64,000 nucleotides of DNA, from NCBI GenBank assembly GCA_035550515.1, contig DASZOZ010000031.1, positions 28,684-92,683 of the forward strand, in the 5' to 3' direction. This stretch comes from DATARH01 sp035550515. GTDB taxonomy: Bacteria > Pseudomonadota > Alphaproteobacteria > ATCC43930 > CGMCC-115725. The position numbers were made by a program, and so were the translations under genes. The stretch's first letter is position 1, and each line of letters opens with the position of its first letter. The notes below the pieces were generated by a model that worked only from the letters and a program-made list of their open reading frames with translations, did not search any database and was not told the DNA's origin. Below are positions 24,224-31,748 of the stretch, piece after piece.

Positions 24224-24763
24224 CTATTCGTTGTCGATCTTGTACACCGGCGCGCCGCCGGCCGCGTAGGTCCGCGGCGCCGAGCGGACGCGCAGCCGCA
24301 CCTGGACGCGGCCGACGCCGGGAACATTGCTCGTCAGGGCCTGCGCCAGCGAGATCGCGATCAGGCTGTTGATCGTGCCTTGCAGCGTGACCTCGGCGCC
24401 GCTGACGGCGACCGAGATGTCCGACGCATCGATGAACGGGCTTTCGGCCAGCGCCTGGGCGACGTCGTTCTGCAGCTCCCGTGGCGTGCGTCGAACGAGC
24501 GGCTCACGTGGCCGCTCGATGTGGCGCACCGGGTGGCGCATCGGGTGGCGCACCGGCTGCGGCTCGCGGACCCGGTCGTCGGTTCTCTCCGCATCGATGT
24601 CCACCACCGGGACCGATGCCGCGTCGCTGCGCTCTGCGGCGATCACCGGTTCGGCGTCGCGCACCTGGCGGGGCAGCCCCCAGCCATAGGCCGGACGTTG
24701 GCGCGGCGCGGTCTCTTCGCGCCGCCCATAGGCATCGGGATAAGCGTCTTCGTATTCACCCAT
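24224..24763 (-). CDS. BON-domain protein with disordered N-terminus
   Basis: A 179-residue protein. Residues 1-90 are charged and low complexity, with a His-Pro-Met/Val-Arg run (about 71-81). Residues about 92-160 form a BON domain (LQNDVAQALAESPFIDASDI, then VTLQGTI and VPGVGRVQVRL), a fold that binds membranes or mediates protein contacts in envelope stress proteins such as OsmY. No signal peptide or membrane segment is seen, so a cytoplasmic or inner-face role is possible. It lies 9 bases from the hydantoinase stop on the opposite strand. Confidence 0.78.
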   Translation of the reverse strand: MGEYEDAYPDAYGRREETAPRQRPAYGWGLPRQVRDAEPVIAAERSDAASVPVVDIDAERTDDRVREPQPVRHPMRHPVRHIERPREPLVRRTPRELQNDVAQALAESPFIDASDISVAVSGAEVTLQGTINSLIAISLAQALTSNVPGVGRVQVRLRVRSAPRTYAAGGAPVYKIDNE

Positions 24764-24815
24764 TGCATCCCTCGAACGAATATGCTCCCGCCGTCCGCCG
24801 GCGGGCTTGACGAAA

Positions 24816-25205
24816 TCAGTGCCAGGTGCCGTCGATCCAAATCCACGATGTCGGAGTTTCGACCCAGTGGCCGGGGATCCATTGCGCGTTCTCGCGCGGC
24901 GCCTCGACATACTGTCCTTCGGTGTAAACGTAATTGCCGCGGCTCGGGTCCCAATCGTAATGGCCCGGGATCCAGACGGTGCGCGGCGTAATGGCCCGCC
25001 CCACAAACGGCATGGGCATCGGCTGCGCGTAACCCGGCGCGGCATAGTCGGCCGGGCCGGGCTGCGGCTGGCCGATGATGGTCGCGTTGGTGTCGGTCGC
25101 CGCATAGCCCGGTGCGGGTGCTATCGGCTGCGTCATCTGGGCATGCGGGGTGGCCGGGCTCAGCAACAACGCCACAGCCGCGACGGGAAGACCGTATCTG
25201 ATCAT
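24816..25205 (-). CDS. Exported YXWGXW/WPGHW-repeat protein
   Basis: A 129-residue secreted protein. The signal peptide spans about 1-23 (MIRYGLPVAAVALLL core, PHAQ cleavage region). The mature half is rich in Gly/Pro/Tyr and carries two VWIPGHYDWD and QWIPGHWVET repeats plus WIWIDGTWH, typical of the YXWGXW repeat family found in the envelope of proteobacteria. The function is unknown. The GAAGGAGGCAGC site fixes the ATG. It is upstream of the BON gene in the same direction, so the two may be an envelope pair. Confidence 0.82.
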   Translation of the reverse strand: MIRYGLPVAAVALLLSPATPHAQMTQPIAPAPGYAATDTNATIIGQPQPGPADYAAPGYAQPMPMPFVGRAITPRTVWIPGHYDWDPSRGNYVYTEGQYVEAPRENAQWIPGHWVETPTSWIWIDGTWH

Positions 25206-25386
25206 GCTGCCTCCTTCGCGCGCCCGCTTTTTTTGGACCCAGCGCAATCGCGATAAGGGGCGCGGCTAGCGCTTCAACAACCGGTGCGGCAGATCATTCC
25301 GTCGTCGCAGCCTTCAGCAGAATGCCGCGCGGCGCGAAACCCTGTATTCTGTTTGCCCCAACGCCGCGGGCGTCGGAGAGTTTGGT

Positions 25387-27888
25387 GTGTTGTTGAGCGT
25401 CGATACCACTACCCTCGTCATCGCCAGCTTCCTGGCGCTGGTCAGCCTGGTGCAGCCGGCGGCGGAACGGCTGCGCCTGCCCTATGCGGTGCTGCTCGCT
25501 TTGGTCGGCCTCGCGGTCGGCGGCGTATCGAGCTTTCTGTTCTATTCGCCGTCGATCACCGTGTTCGACGACCTGGTCGGGCCGATCGTCAATCTGCCGT
25601 TCGGCGCCTCGATCTTTCTCGACGTCTTCCTGCCGGTCCTGCTGTTCCATGCATCGTTGACGATCGACCTGCGCGAGGTCGCCGAGGACGCCGCGCCGAT
25701 CCTGGTGCTGGCGATCGTCGCGGTCGTCGCCGCCGCCGCGGCGATCGGGTTCGGCCTGGCGCTGGCCGGCGTGCCGCTGATCGTCGCGCTCCTCCTGGGG
25801 TCGATCGTCGCGACGACGGACCCGGCGGCGGTGGTGGCGATCCTCCACGAGGTCGGCGCGCCGCCGCGGCTGACCCGCCTGCTCGAAGGCGAGAGCCTGC
25901 TCAACGACGCCGCGGCGATCGTGCTGTTCACCGTGCTGACCGAAATGCTGGCGACCGGCGGCGAGCCGCATATCGCCGCCGGCGCCGCGCATTTCGCCGT
26001 CTCGTTCGCCGGCGGCATCGTCCTCGGGGTGGTCGGCGGCCGGTTGTGGGGCATGCTGTTGCCGCTGCTCGGCGGATCGCGCATGGCCGAGGTGACGCTC
26101 GCCGTCGCGCTGCCCTACATCGTCTACCTGATCGGCGAAAAGCTCGACATATCGGGCGTCGTCGCGGTGGCCAGCGCCGGGCTGACCGCCGGCACGATCG
26201 CGCGGGTCCGGCTGGGGCCGGAGAACTGGGAGTATCTCGAGCGGGTCTGGGAGCAGATGGGCTTCTGGGCGAGCTCGCTGATTTTCATCACCGCCTCGGC
26301 CGACATCCCGCGGCTGCTCGGCGGCCACAATCCGGGGGATCTGTGGCTGTTGCTGATCGCGCTCGCGGCGGCGCTGCTGTCGCGGGCGGCGGTGCTGTTC
26401 GGGCTGTTCCCGCTGCTCTCCGCGCTCGGGCTCAGCCAGAAGGTCAGCGCCGCCTACAATTTCGCGATCGCCTGGGGCGGGCTGCGCGGTGCGGTGACGC
26501 TCGCGCTGGCGCTCTCGGTCACCGAGAACAAGAGCATCGCGCCCGAGATGAAAGACCTGGTCGCCGCGCTGGCGACCGGGTTCGTGCTGTTCACGCTGCT
26601 GGTCAACGGGCTGACCCTGCGGCCGCTGATGCGGCTGCTGGGGCTCGACCGGCTGTCGCCGCTGGACCAGGCGCTGCGCGACAAGGTGCGGGTGCTGTCG
26701 CTGACCGAGGTGCGCGAGGCGGTGCGCGACACCGCGCGCGAATACGCGATCAGCCCGACCGCGACCAAGGCGGCGACCGAGCGTTACGAGGCGGCGATCG
26801 ACGAGCTGAAGACCGATGAGGCCGAACTCGACAGCGCGATTTCCGATGGCGACCGGATCACCATCGGCCTCGTCGCGCTCGCCAATCAGGAGCGCCGCCT
26901 GATCCATGGTCATCAGACGCAGCACACGGTTTCCGGCCCGGCGTTCGAGCGGCTGCTGCGCAACACCAACACGATCCTCGATGCCGCCAAGGCCGAGGGG
27001 CAGGAGGGCTACGAGCGTGCCGCGCGGGCGGCGCTGGCGTTCCCGCGCGCCTTCCAGATCGCCAGTTTCCTGCACCGCCGGCTCGGCATCCAAGGCCCGC
27101 TCCAGCGCGAGATTTCGATCCGCTTCGAGACGCTGCTGGTGCGCCGCCTGGTGCTCGGCGGCCTTGGCCGGCTCGCCGGCCGCCGGCTGCGCACCTTGCT
27201 CGGCGAGACCACGGCCGAGCGACTGAACGCAATCGTCGCCGGGCGCGCCGAGGCGACGGCGAGCGCGCTCAACGCGTTGCGGCTGCAATACCCGGACCAC
27301 GCCGATGCGCTCGAGCGGCGCTTCCTGCAGCAATCGGGGCAGCGGCTGCTGATCGCGCGCTATCACGACCTGCGTGCCGAGGGACTGATCGGCCCGGAAG
27401 TGTTCGACGATCTCGGCCGCGAGCACGAAGCGGGGCAGCGCCGCGCCGCCAATCCGCCGCTCGACCTCGGTCTGCGTACCGAGGTGCTGATCGCCCAGTT
27501 CGAGATGTTCGCCGGGCTCGGCGATGCCGCGATCAAGGCCCTGGCGCGGCGGTTTCGGCCGCGTCTGCTGGTTCCCGACGAGGTCATCATGCGGAAGGGC
27601 GAGCGCGGCAACGAGATGTTCCTGATCTCCTCCGGCGCGGTCGAAGTGGTGCTGCCCGACGCGCGGGTGCGGCTCGGCACCGGCGAGTTCTTCGGCGAGA
27701 TGGCGCTGCTCGGCAACCGGCGCCGCCAGGCCGATGTCGTCGCGCTCGGCTATTGCCGGGTGCTGGTGCTCAGTGCCGCCGACCTGCAGCATTTTCTGCG
27801 CGAGTTTCCCGCCGCCAAGGCCGAGATCGACCGCGTCGCCGCCGCGCGCCGCGAGGAGAACATGGCGCGCGCCGCGGCCGGCGGTTGA
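25387..27888 (+). CDS. CPA1-type Na+/H+ antiporter with C-terminal cyclic-nucleotide-binding domain
   Basis: An 833-residue inner-membrane protein. About residues 1-415 hold some twelve membrane helices with CPA1 landmarks ATTDPAAVVAI (about 142-152) and EGESLLNDAAAIVLF, the acidic ion site. A long helical cytoplasmic region (about 420-700) follows. A cNMP-binding beta-roll closes the protein (VIMRKGERGNEMFLISSGAV, FGEMALLG, RRQADVVAL). This build resembles SOS1-like NhaP exchangers, where the C-terminus regulates transport. GTG start with GGAGAG 8 bases upstream. It is a single gene convergent with the SDR gene. Confidence 0.9.
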   Translation: MLLSVDTTTLVIASFLALVSLVQPAAERLRLPYAVLLALVGLAVGGVSSFLFYSPSITVFDDLVGPIVNLPFGASIFLDVFLPVLLFHASLTIDLREVAEDAAPILVLAIVAVVAAAAAIGFGLALAGVPLIVALLLGSIVATTDPAAVVAILHEVGAPPRLTRLLEGESLLNDAAAIVLFTVLTEMLATGGEPHIAAGAAHFAVSFAGGIVLGVVGGRLWGMLLPLLGGSRMAEVTLAVALPYIVYLIGEKLDISGVVAVASAGLTAGTIARVRLGPENWEYLERVWEQMGFWASSLIFITASADIPRLLGGHNPGDLWLLLIALAAALLSRAAVLFGLFPLLSALGLSQKVSAAYNFAIAWGGLRGAVTLALALSVTENKSIAPEMKDLVAALATGFVLFTLLVNGLTLRPLMRLLGLDRLSPLDQALRDKVRVLSLTEVREAVRDTAREYAISPTATKAATERYEAAIDELKTDEAELDSAISDGDRITIGLVALANQERRLIHGHQTQHTVSGPAFERLLRNTNTILDAAKAEGQEGYERAARAALAFPRAFQIASFLHRRLGIQGPLQREISIRFETLLVRRLVLGGLGRLAGRRLRTLLGETTAERLNAIVAGRAEATASALNALRLQYPDHADALERRFLQQSGQRLLIARYHDLRAEGLIGPEVFDDLGREHEAGQRRAANPPLDLGLRTEVLIAQFEMFAGLGDAAIKALARRFRPRLLVPDEVIMRKGERGNEMFLISSGAVEVVLPDARVRLGTGEFFGEMALLGNRRRQADVVALGYCRVLVLSAADLQHFLREFPAAKAEIDRVAAARREENMARAAAGG

Positions 27889-27901
27889 GGACGCGACGGC
27901 G

Positions 27902-28741
27902 TCACCGGCGCGGCGGCTCGATCGGCATCGTCGCGATGTCGGTCCAGGCCACCGGGGCGCCGGCCTTGGCGGCGGCCTGCTCGGGCGGCAGGCTCGGGTC
28001 CCAGTGAATGCCGAGAAAGCGCCGCCCGGTGACGCCCGACGCGGCGTCCGAGACCAGCCAGTTGAGCGGCGGCGCCATGACCTCCGGCTGGATCATGTCG
28101 GTGCGCTCGTAGCCGGCCTCCTGCGGGATCATGCCGGTATTGGTCATCCCGCCCGGCACCAGCACGTTGACCGTGACGCCGGTGCCGGCGAGGTCCTTCG
28201 CCATGATCGCCGAGAACGCTTCGAGCGCCGCCTTCGACGGACCGTAGGTCGGCGACCCGTCGCGGATCATCGTCCCCAGGCTGGTCGTCACGTTGACGAT
28301 GCGGCCCCATTTCTGCCGCATCATGTCGTGCACCAGCGCCCGCGACAGCGCCATCGGCGCATTGTTGTGGACGGCGACAAACAGCTTCCACTGCTCGGGC
28401 GTGACCTCCCAGAACTTGATCGGGTTCCGGCGGTTGTCGCGGCGCAGCGTCGCCTGGCCGACGCCGGCATTGTTGACCAGGATGTCGATCGTGCCGAAGC
28501 GGGCGCGCGCCTTGGCGACAATCTCGGGGATCGCCTCGTCCTGCGCGAGATCGGCCTCGATGGTCAGCAGGCGGCTGCCCTGTTGCTGTTCCTCGGCCGC
28601 CTTCTGCAACTCGGCGAGGCCCGGCGCGGTGCGGTCGACCGCGGCCACCGCGAGCCCCTGCCCAAGCAGCCCGCCGATGATCGCCCGCCCGATGCCGCCC
28701 GCCGCGCCGGTCACCAGCGCCACCCGTTGCTGTTCGCTCAT
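27902..28741 (-). CDS. Short-chain dehydrogenase/reductase
   Basis: A 279-residue classical SDR: cofactor motif TGAAGGIG (11-18), NNAG (90-93), catalytic S154, Y166 and K170 (TYGPSK). D36 after the second strand (VDRT) favours NAD. The C-terminus (about 220-279) has a long GMIPQEAGYERTDMIQPEV segment as in 3-oxoacyl reductase relatives with unknown substrates. A GGAGGAAA site marks the ATG. It is divergent from tsaD across a 124-base gap. Confidence 0.87.
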   Translation of the reverse strand: MSEQQRVALVTGAAGGIGRAIIGGLLGQGLAVAAVDRTAPGLAELQKAAEEQQQGSRLLTIEADLAQDEAIPEIVAKARARFGTIDILVNNAGVGQATLRRDNRRNPIKFWEVTPEQWKLFVAVHNNAPMALSRALVHDMMRQKWGRIVNVTTSLGTMIRDGSPTYGPSKAALEAFSAIMAKDLAGTGVTVNVLVPGGMTNTGMIPQEAGYERTDMIQPEVMAPPLNWLVSDAASGVTGRRFLGIHWDPSLPPEQAAAKAGAPVAWTDIATMPIEPPRR

Positions 28742-28759
28742 GGTTTCCTCCACCGTCAC

Positions 28760-28832
28760 TGCGCGCCGCCGCAATCTCGGCTTCACATGGCACGAGATTG
28801 CGTCGGCGCGATGCTCCTCGCAATGACGCCTT
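28760..28832. repeat. Repeat-like sequence in the SDR/tsaD divergent gap
   Basis: The gap contains GCAATCTCGGCTTCACATGG, GAGATTGCGTCGGCGCGATG and CTCCTCGCAATGACG. This is the debris of a GCACGAGATTGC...GCAATGACG palindrome common in alphaproteobacterial intergenic DNA. The arms are imperfect. Both promoters must lie in or beside it. Confidence 0.5.
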
Positions 28833-28865
28833 GTGGCGGTGCGGGATTGCTGCCATCTCCGGGGT

Positions 28866-30263
28866 ATGAACATCCTCGGCATCGAGACGAGCTGCGACGA
28901 GACCGCGGTCGCCGTGGTCTCCGACCATGGTGGCCGGCCGCGGATCCTGGCCAATCTGGTGCAGTCGCAGCTTGCCGAGCACGCGCCGTATGGTGGCGTG
29001 GTGCCGGAGATCGCGGCGCGGGCGCATCTCGATCATCTCGACGGACTGACCCGCCGCGCGCTCGACGCGGCCGGGCTCGGCTTCGGCCGGCTCGACGGCG
29101 TCGCCGCGGCTGCCGGGCCGGGACTGATCGGCGGGCTGATCGTCGGCACGATGGCGGCAAAGGGCATCGCCTGGGCGACGGGCAAGCCCTTTGCCGCGGT
29201 CAACCACCTGGAAGCGCATGCGCTGACCGCGCGGCTCAGCAACGGCGTCGGTTTCCCCTATCTGCTGCTCCTGGTTTCGGGCGGGCATTCGCAGCTTCTG
29301 GTCTGCGAGAGCGTCGGGCGCTACCGCCAGCTCGGCACGACCCTCGACGACGCAGCCGGCGAGGCGTTCGACAAAAGCGCCAAGCTGCTCGGCCTGCCCT
29401 ACCCGGGCGGTCCGGCGCTCGCCGCGCGGGCAACGCACGGCAACCCGCGCCGCTTTGCGCTGCCGCGGCCGATGGCCGGCCGCGCCGGCTGCGATTTCTC
29501 GTTTTCCGGACTGAAGACGGCGGTCCGCGAAGCCGCCTTTGCCATGGCCGCGGATGACGCCGAGGCCGTCGCCGACCTCGCCGCCGCGGTCGAGCTGGCG
29601 ATCTGCGACTGCCTCGTCGACCGCTCCGCCCGCGCGGCGCGCTGGTTCCGCGCCCGGTATCCGGCCGGGACCGCGCTGGTCGCCGCCGGCGGGGTCGCCG
29701 CGAATGCGCGGCTGCGGGCGCGGCTCGCCGCGCTGGCCGCCGATTCCGGCCTTGACTTCATCGCGCCGCCGCCGGCCTTGTGCACCGATAACGGGGCGAT
29801 GATCGCCTGGGCCGGGCTGGAGCGCCTGCGCCTCGGCCTTGCCGACCCGCTCGACGCGCCGGTCCGGCCGCGCTGGCCGCTCGACCCGCAGGTGCACAGC
29901 CCCAAAGCGCCTGGCCACAAGGCGCCCGGCCCGAAGACGCCCGGCCCCAAGGCGCTCGACCCGGGGGGACCCGGCCACAAGGCACTCGGCCCGGGGACGC
30001 ATCGCCCCAAGGCGCCCGGCCCGCAGGCGCTCGACCCGCAGGCGCCCGGCCCGAAGGCGCCCGGCCCGAAGGTGCTCGACCCGGGGGCGCATGGTCCCAA
30101 GGCGCTCGACCCGCAGGCGCCCTACCCAAAGACGTCCGGCCCCAAGGCGCCCGGCCTGGGGGCGCATGGCCCCAAGGCGCTCGACCCGAAGACGCCCGGC
30201 CCCAAGGCGCCCGGCCCTGAGGCGCCCGGCCCTGAGGCGCCCGGCCCCGGGATGCCGCGGTGA
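28866..30263 (+). CDS. tsaD: tRNA N6-adenosine threonylcarbamoyltransferase TsaD with a repeat-encoded C-terminal tail
   Basis: A 465-residue protein; TsaD is normally about 340-360. Residues 1-340 are a complete enzyme: MNILGIETSCDET start, metal-binding H114 and H118 (NHLEAH), ATP-loop VSGGHS (138-143), SFSGLKTAV and the acidic metal ligand in CTDNGAM (306-312). It transfers threonylcarbamoyl to A37 of ANN-decoding tRNAs, an essential step. Residues 346-465 are 24 pentapeptides (PKAPG, PKALD and variants) encoded by a 15-base tandem repeat. The ATG at 28866 matches the conserved start. Its stop overlaps the GTG of gpsA by four bases. Confidence 0.95.
   Translation: MNILGIETSCDETAVAVVSDHGGRPRILANLVQSQLAEHAPYGGVVPEIAARAHLDHLDGLTRRALDAAGLGFGRLDGVAAAAGPGLIGGLIVGTMAAKGIAWATGKPFAAVNHLEAHALTARLSNGVGFPYLLLLVSGGHSQLLVCESVGRYRQLGTTLDDAAGEAFDKSAKLLGLPYPGGPALAARATHGNPRRFALPRPMAGRAGCDFSFSGLKTAVREAAFAMAADDAEAVADLAAAVELAICDCLVDRSARAARWFRARYPAGTALVAAGGVAANARLRARLAALAADSGLDFIAPPPALCTDNGAMIAWAGLERLRLGLADPLDAPVRPRWPLDPQVHSPKAPGHKAPGPKTPGPKALDPGGPGHKALGPGTHRPKAPGPQALDPQAPGPKAPGPKVLDPGAHGPKALDPQAPYPKTSGPKAPGLGAHGPKALDPKTPGPKAPGPEAPGPEAPGPGMPR
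29901..30260 (+). repeat. 15-base tandem repeat encoding 24 pentapeptides at the 3' end of tsaD
   Basis: About 24 copies of a GGCGCCCGGCCCCAA-like unit, phase-locked to the tsaD frame, encode P-[KQEGH]-[ATV]-[PLHS]-[GDR]. Copies diverge at several positions with some two- to three-unit higher-order similarity (PKAPG beside PKALD). The array runs to 3 bases before the stop codon. Confidence 0.92.
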
Positions 30264-31249
30264 GCCGGCTGGTGGTCATCGGCGCCGGCGCCTGGGGCAC
30301 CGCGCTGGCCATGGTGGCCCGCCGCGCTGGCTCCGAGGTCGTGGTGTGGGCGCGCGATCCCGCCATCGCCGAGGCGATCGGCCGCCACCATCGCAACCCG
30401 GTCTACCTGCCGGACATCGTGCTCGACCCGGCGATTGCCGCGACGGCGCATTTCGAACCGGCCGTCGCGGGGGCGGACGCGGCGGTGATCGCGGTGCCGG
30501 CGCAGTTTCTGCGCGCCGCGCTGGTGATGTTCGGCGCGCACCTGCCGCCGGCGCTGCCGCTGCTGCTATGCGCCAAGGGGATCGAGACCGGGTCGCTGAT
30601 GACGATGTCGGAGCTGGTCGGCGCGCTGCATCCGGAAAACCCGCTGGCGGTGCTGTCCGGCCCGAGCTTCGCCGCCGAGGTCGCGCGCGATCTGCCGACC
30701 GCGGTGACGATCGCCGGCCGCCCGCCGGCGGCCGCGCGGTTTTTCGCGGCGGCGCTCGGCAGCCCGCGGTTCCGGCCCTATCTGTCGGAGGACCCGGTCG
30801 GCGTCGAGATCGGCGGTGCGGTGAAGAATGTCCTGGCGATCGCCTGCGGCATCGTCGACGGGCTGGGGCTCGGCGACAACGCGCGCGCCGCGCTGATCAC
30901 CCGGGGCCTCGCCGAGATGACCCGGCTGGGCGTCGCCAAGGGGGCGCGGGCGGAGACCTTCGCCGGGCTCTCCGGCCTCGGCGACCTGGTGCTGACCTGC
31001 GGCGGCGCGCAGTCGCGCAACCATGCGCTGGGGGTCGCGCTGGGCCGCGGCGAGAGCCTCGACGCGGCGCTTGCCGGCCGCCGCTCAGTGGTCGAAGGCG
31101 TCGCCAGCGCTGCGTCCGTCGCCGCGCTCGCCGCGCGGCTCGGGGTCGAGATGCCGATCGCCGCCGCCGTCGATGCGGTGCTGCATCGCGGCAAGGCGAT
31201 CGCGCCGGCGATCGAGGAGCTGTTGGCCCGGCCGCGGCGTTCGGAATGA
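30260..31249 (+). CDS. gpsA: Glycerol-3-phosphate dehydrogenase (NAD(P)+)
   Basis: A 329-residue cytoplasmic enzyme that reduces dihydroxyacetone phosphate to sn-glycerol 3-phosphate for phospholipid synthesis. It has GAGAWGTA (8-15), the CAKGIE motif, LSGPSFAAEVA and the catalytic Lys region GGAVKNVLAIACGI. GTG start at 30260 overlaps the tsaD stop (GTGA), so gpsA translation is coupled to reading through the repeat-encoded tail. The tsaD-gpsA order is common in alphaproteobacteria. Confidence 0.96.
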   Translation: MSRLVVIGAGAWGTALAMVARRAGSEVVVWARDPAIAEAIGRHHRNPVYLPDIVLDPAIAATAHFEPAVAGADAAVIAVPAQFLRAALVMFGAHLPPALPLLLCAKGIETGSLMTMSELVGALHPENPLAVLSGPSFAAEVARDLPTAVTIAGRPPAAARFFAAALGSPRFRPYLSEDPVGVEIGGAVKNVLAIACGIVDGLGLGDNARAALITRGLAEMTRLGVAKGARAETFAGLSGLGDLVLTCGGAQSRNHALGVALGRGESLDAALAGRRSVVEGVASAASVAALAARLGVEMPIAAAVDAVLHRGKAIAPAIEELLARPRRSE

Positions 31250-31332
31250 AGGCGGCATGGCGATTAAGCCGGCGTTCGCCATTTTTGTCGCTCCGCCGGA
31301 CCCGGAAAATTCATTTCCGCGGCGGGACAAAG

Positions 31333-31340
31333 CCCATATC
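31333..31340 (+). promoter_or_regulatory. Possible sigma-32-like -10 element upstream of clpS
   Basis: CCCATATC lies 41 bases before the clpS ATG and resembles the CCCCATNT -10 box of heat-shock promoters; the matching -35 box is weak (CCGGAAAA at 31302). Nearby GGAAA...TTTCC (31304-31318) is a small inverted repeat. Offered only because clp genes are usual heat-shock targets. Confidence 0.25.
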
Positions 31341-31380
31341 ATAGGGGGACGGCGTGCACCCTAAACAGCGCAGGCCCTGG

Positions 31381-31707
31381 ATGAGCGGCAGCGGAAAAAA
31401 CGGCGAGGAAGGACCCGGTACAGGCGTCATCGTCAAGGCGAAGCCGAAGACGAAGAAGCCGGCTATGTACAAGGTATTGATGCTGAACGACGATTACACG
31501 CCGATGGAGTTCGTCGTGCACATCCTCGAACGGTTTTTCAACAAGAACCGGCAGGAAGCCACCCGCATCATGCTGCACGTCCATCGCCGCGGCGTCGGCA
31601 TCTGCGGCGTTTACACCTACGAGGTCGCCGAGACCAAGGTGACGCAGGTGATGGACTTCGCACGGCAGCACCAGCATCCGCTGCAATGCACGCTCGAGAA
31701 GGACTAG
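31381..31707 (+). CDS. clpS: ATP-dependent Clp protease adaptor ClpS
   Basis: A 108-residue adaptor that delivers N-degron substrates to ClpA. The core is canonical: YKVLMLNDDYTPMEFVV, HVHRRGVGICGVYTYEVAE and the ending QHPLQCTLEKD. The N-terminal tail MSGSGKNGEEGPGTGVIVK matches the family when started at 31381; a GTG 27 bases upstream with a GGGGGAC site is an equally readable alternative. clpA follows after 41 bases. Confidence 0.93.
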   Translation: MSGSGKNGEEGPGTGVIVKAKPKTKKPAMYKVLMLNDDYTPMEFVVHILERFFNKNRQEATRIMLHVHRRGVGICGVYTYEVAETKVTQVMDFARQHQHPLQCTLEKD

Positions 31708-31748
31708 GTTGTCGTCGGTATCCGTTCATTGGCAGAAAGGAGAGCGCG

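Noticed and set aside
25294..27792. 832-codon minus-strand frame opposite the antiporter gene
   Set aside because: Composition is Arg/Gln/Asp/His-rich without hydrophobic periodicity or domains. The plus strand encodes a full CPA1 antiporter. Similar shadows at 31755-33974 (minus), 37141-39243 (minus), 37269-39758 (plus) and 16524-18797 (plus) were dropped for the same reason.
31257..31364. 35-codon open frame between gpsA and clpS
   Set aside because: It overlaps the possible clpS leader and promoter. It has no recognisable similarity, and its composition is not distinct from that expected by chance.
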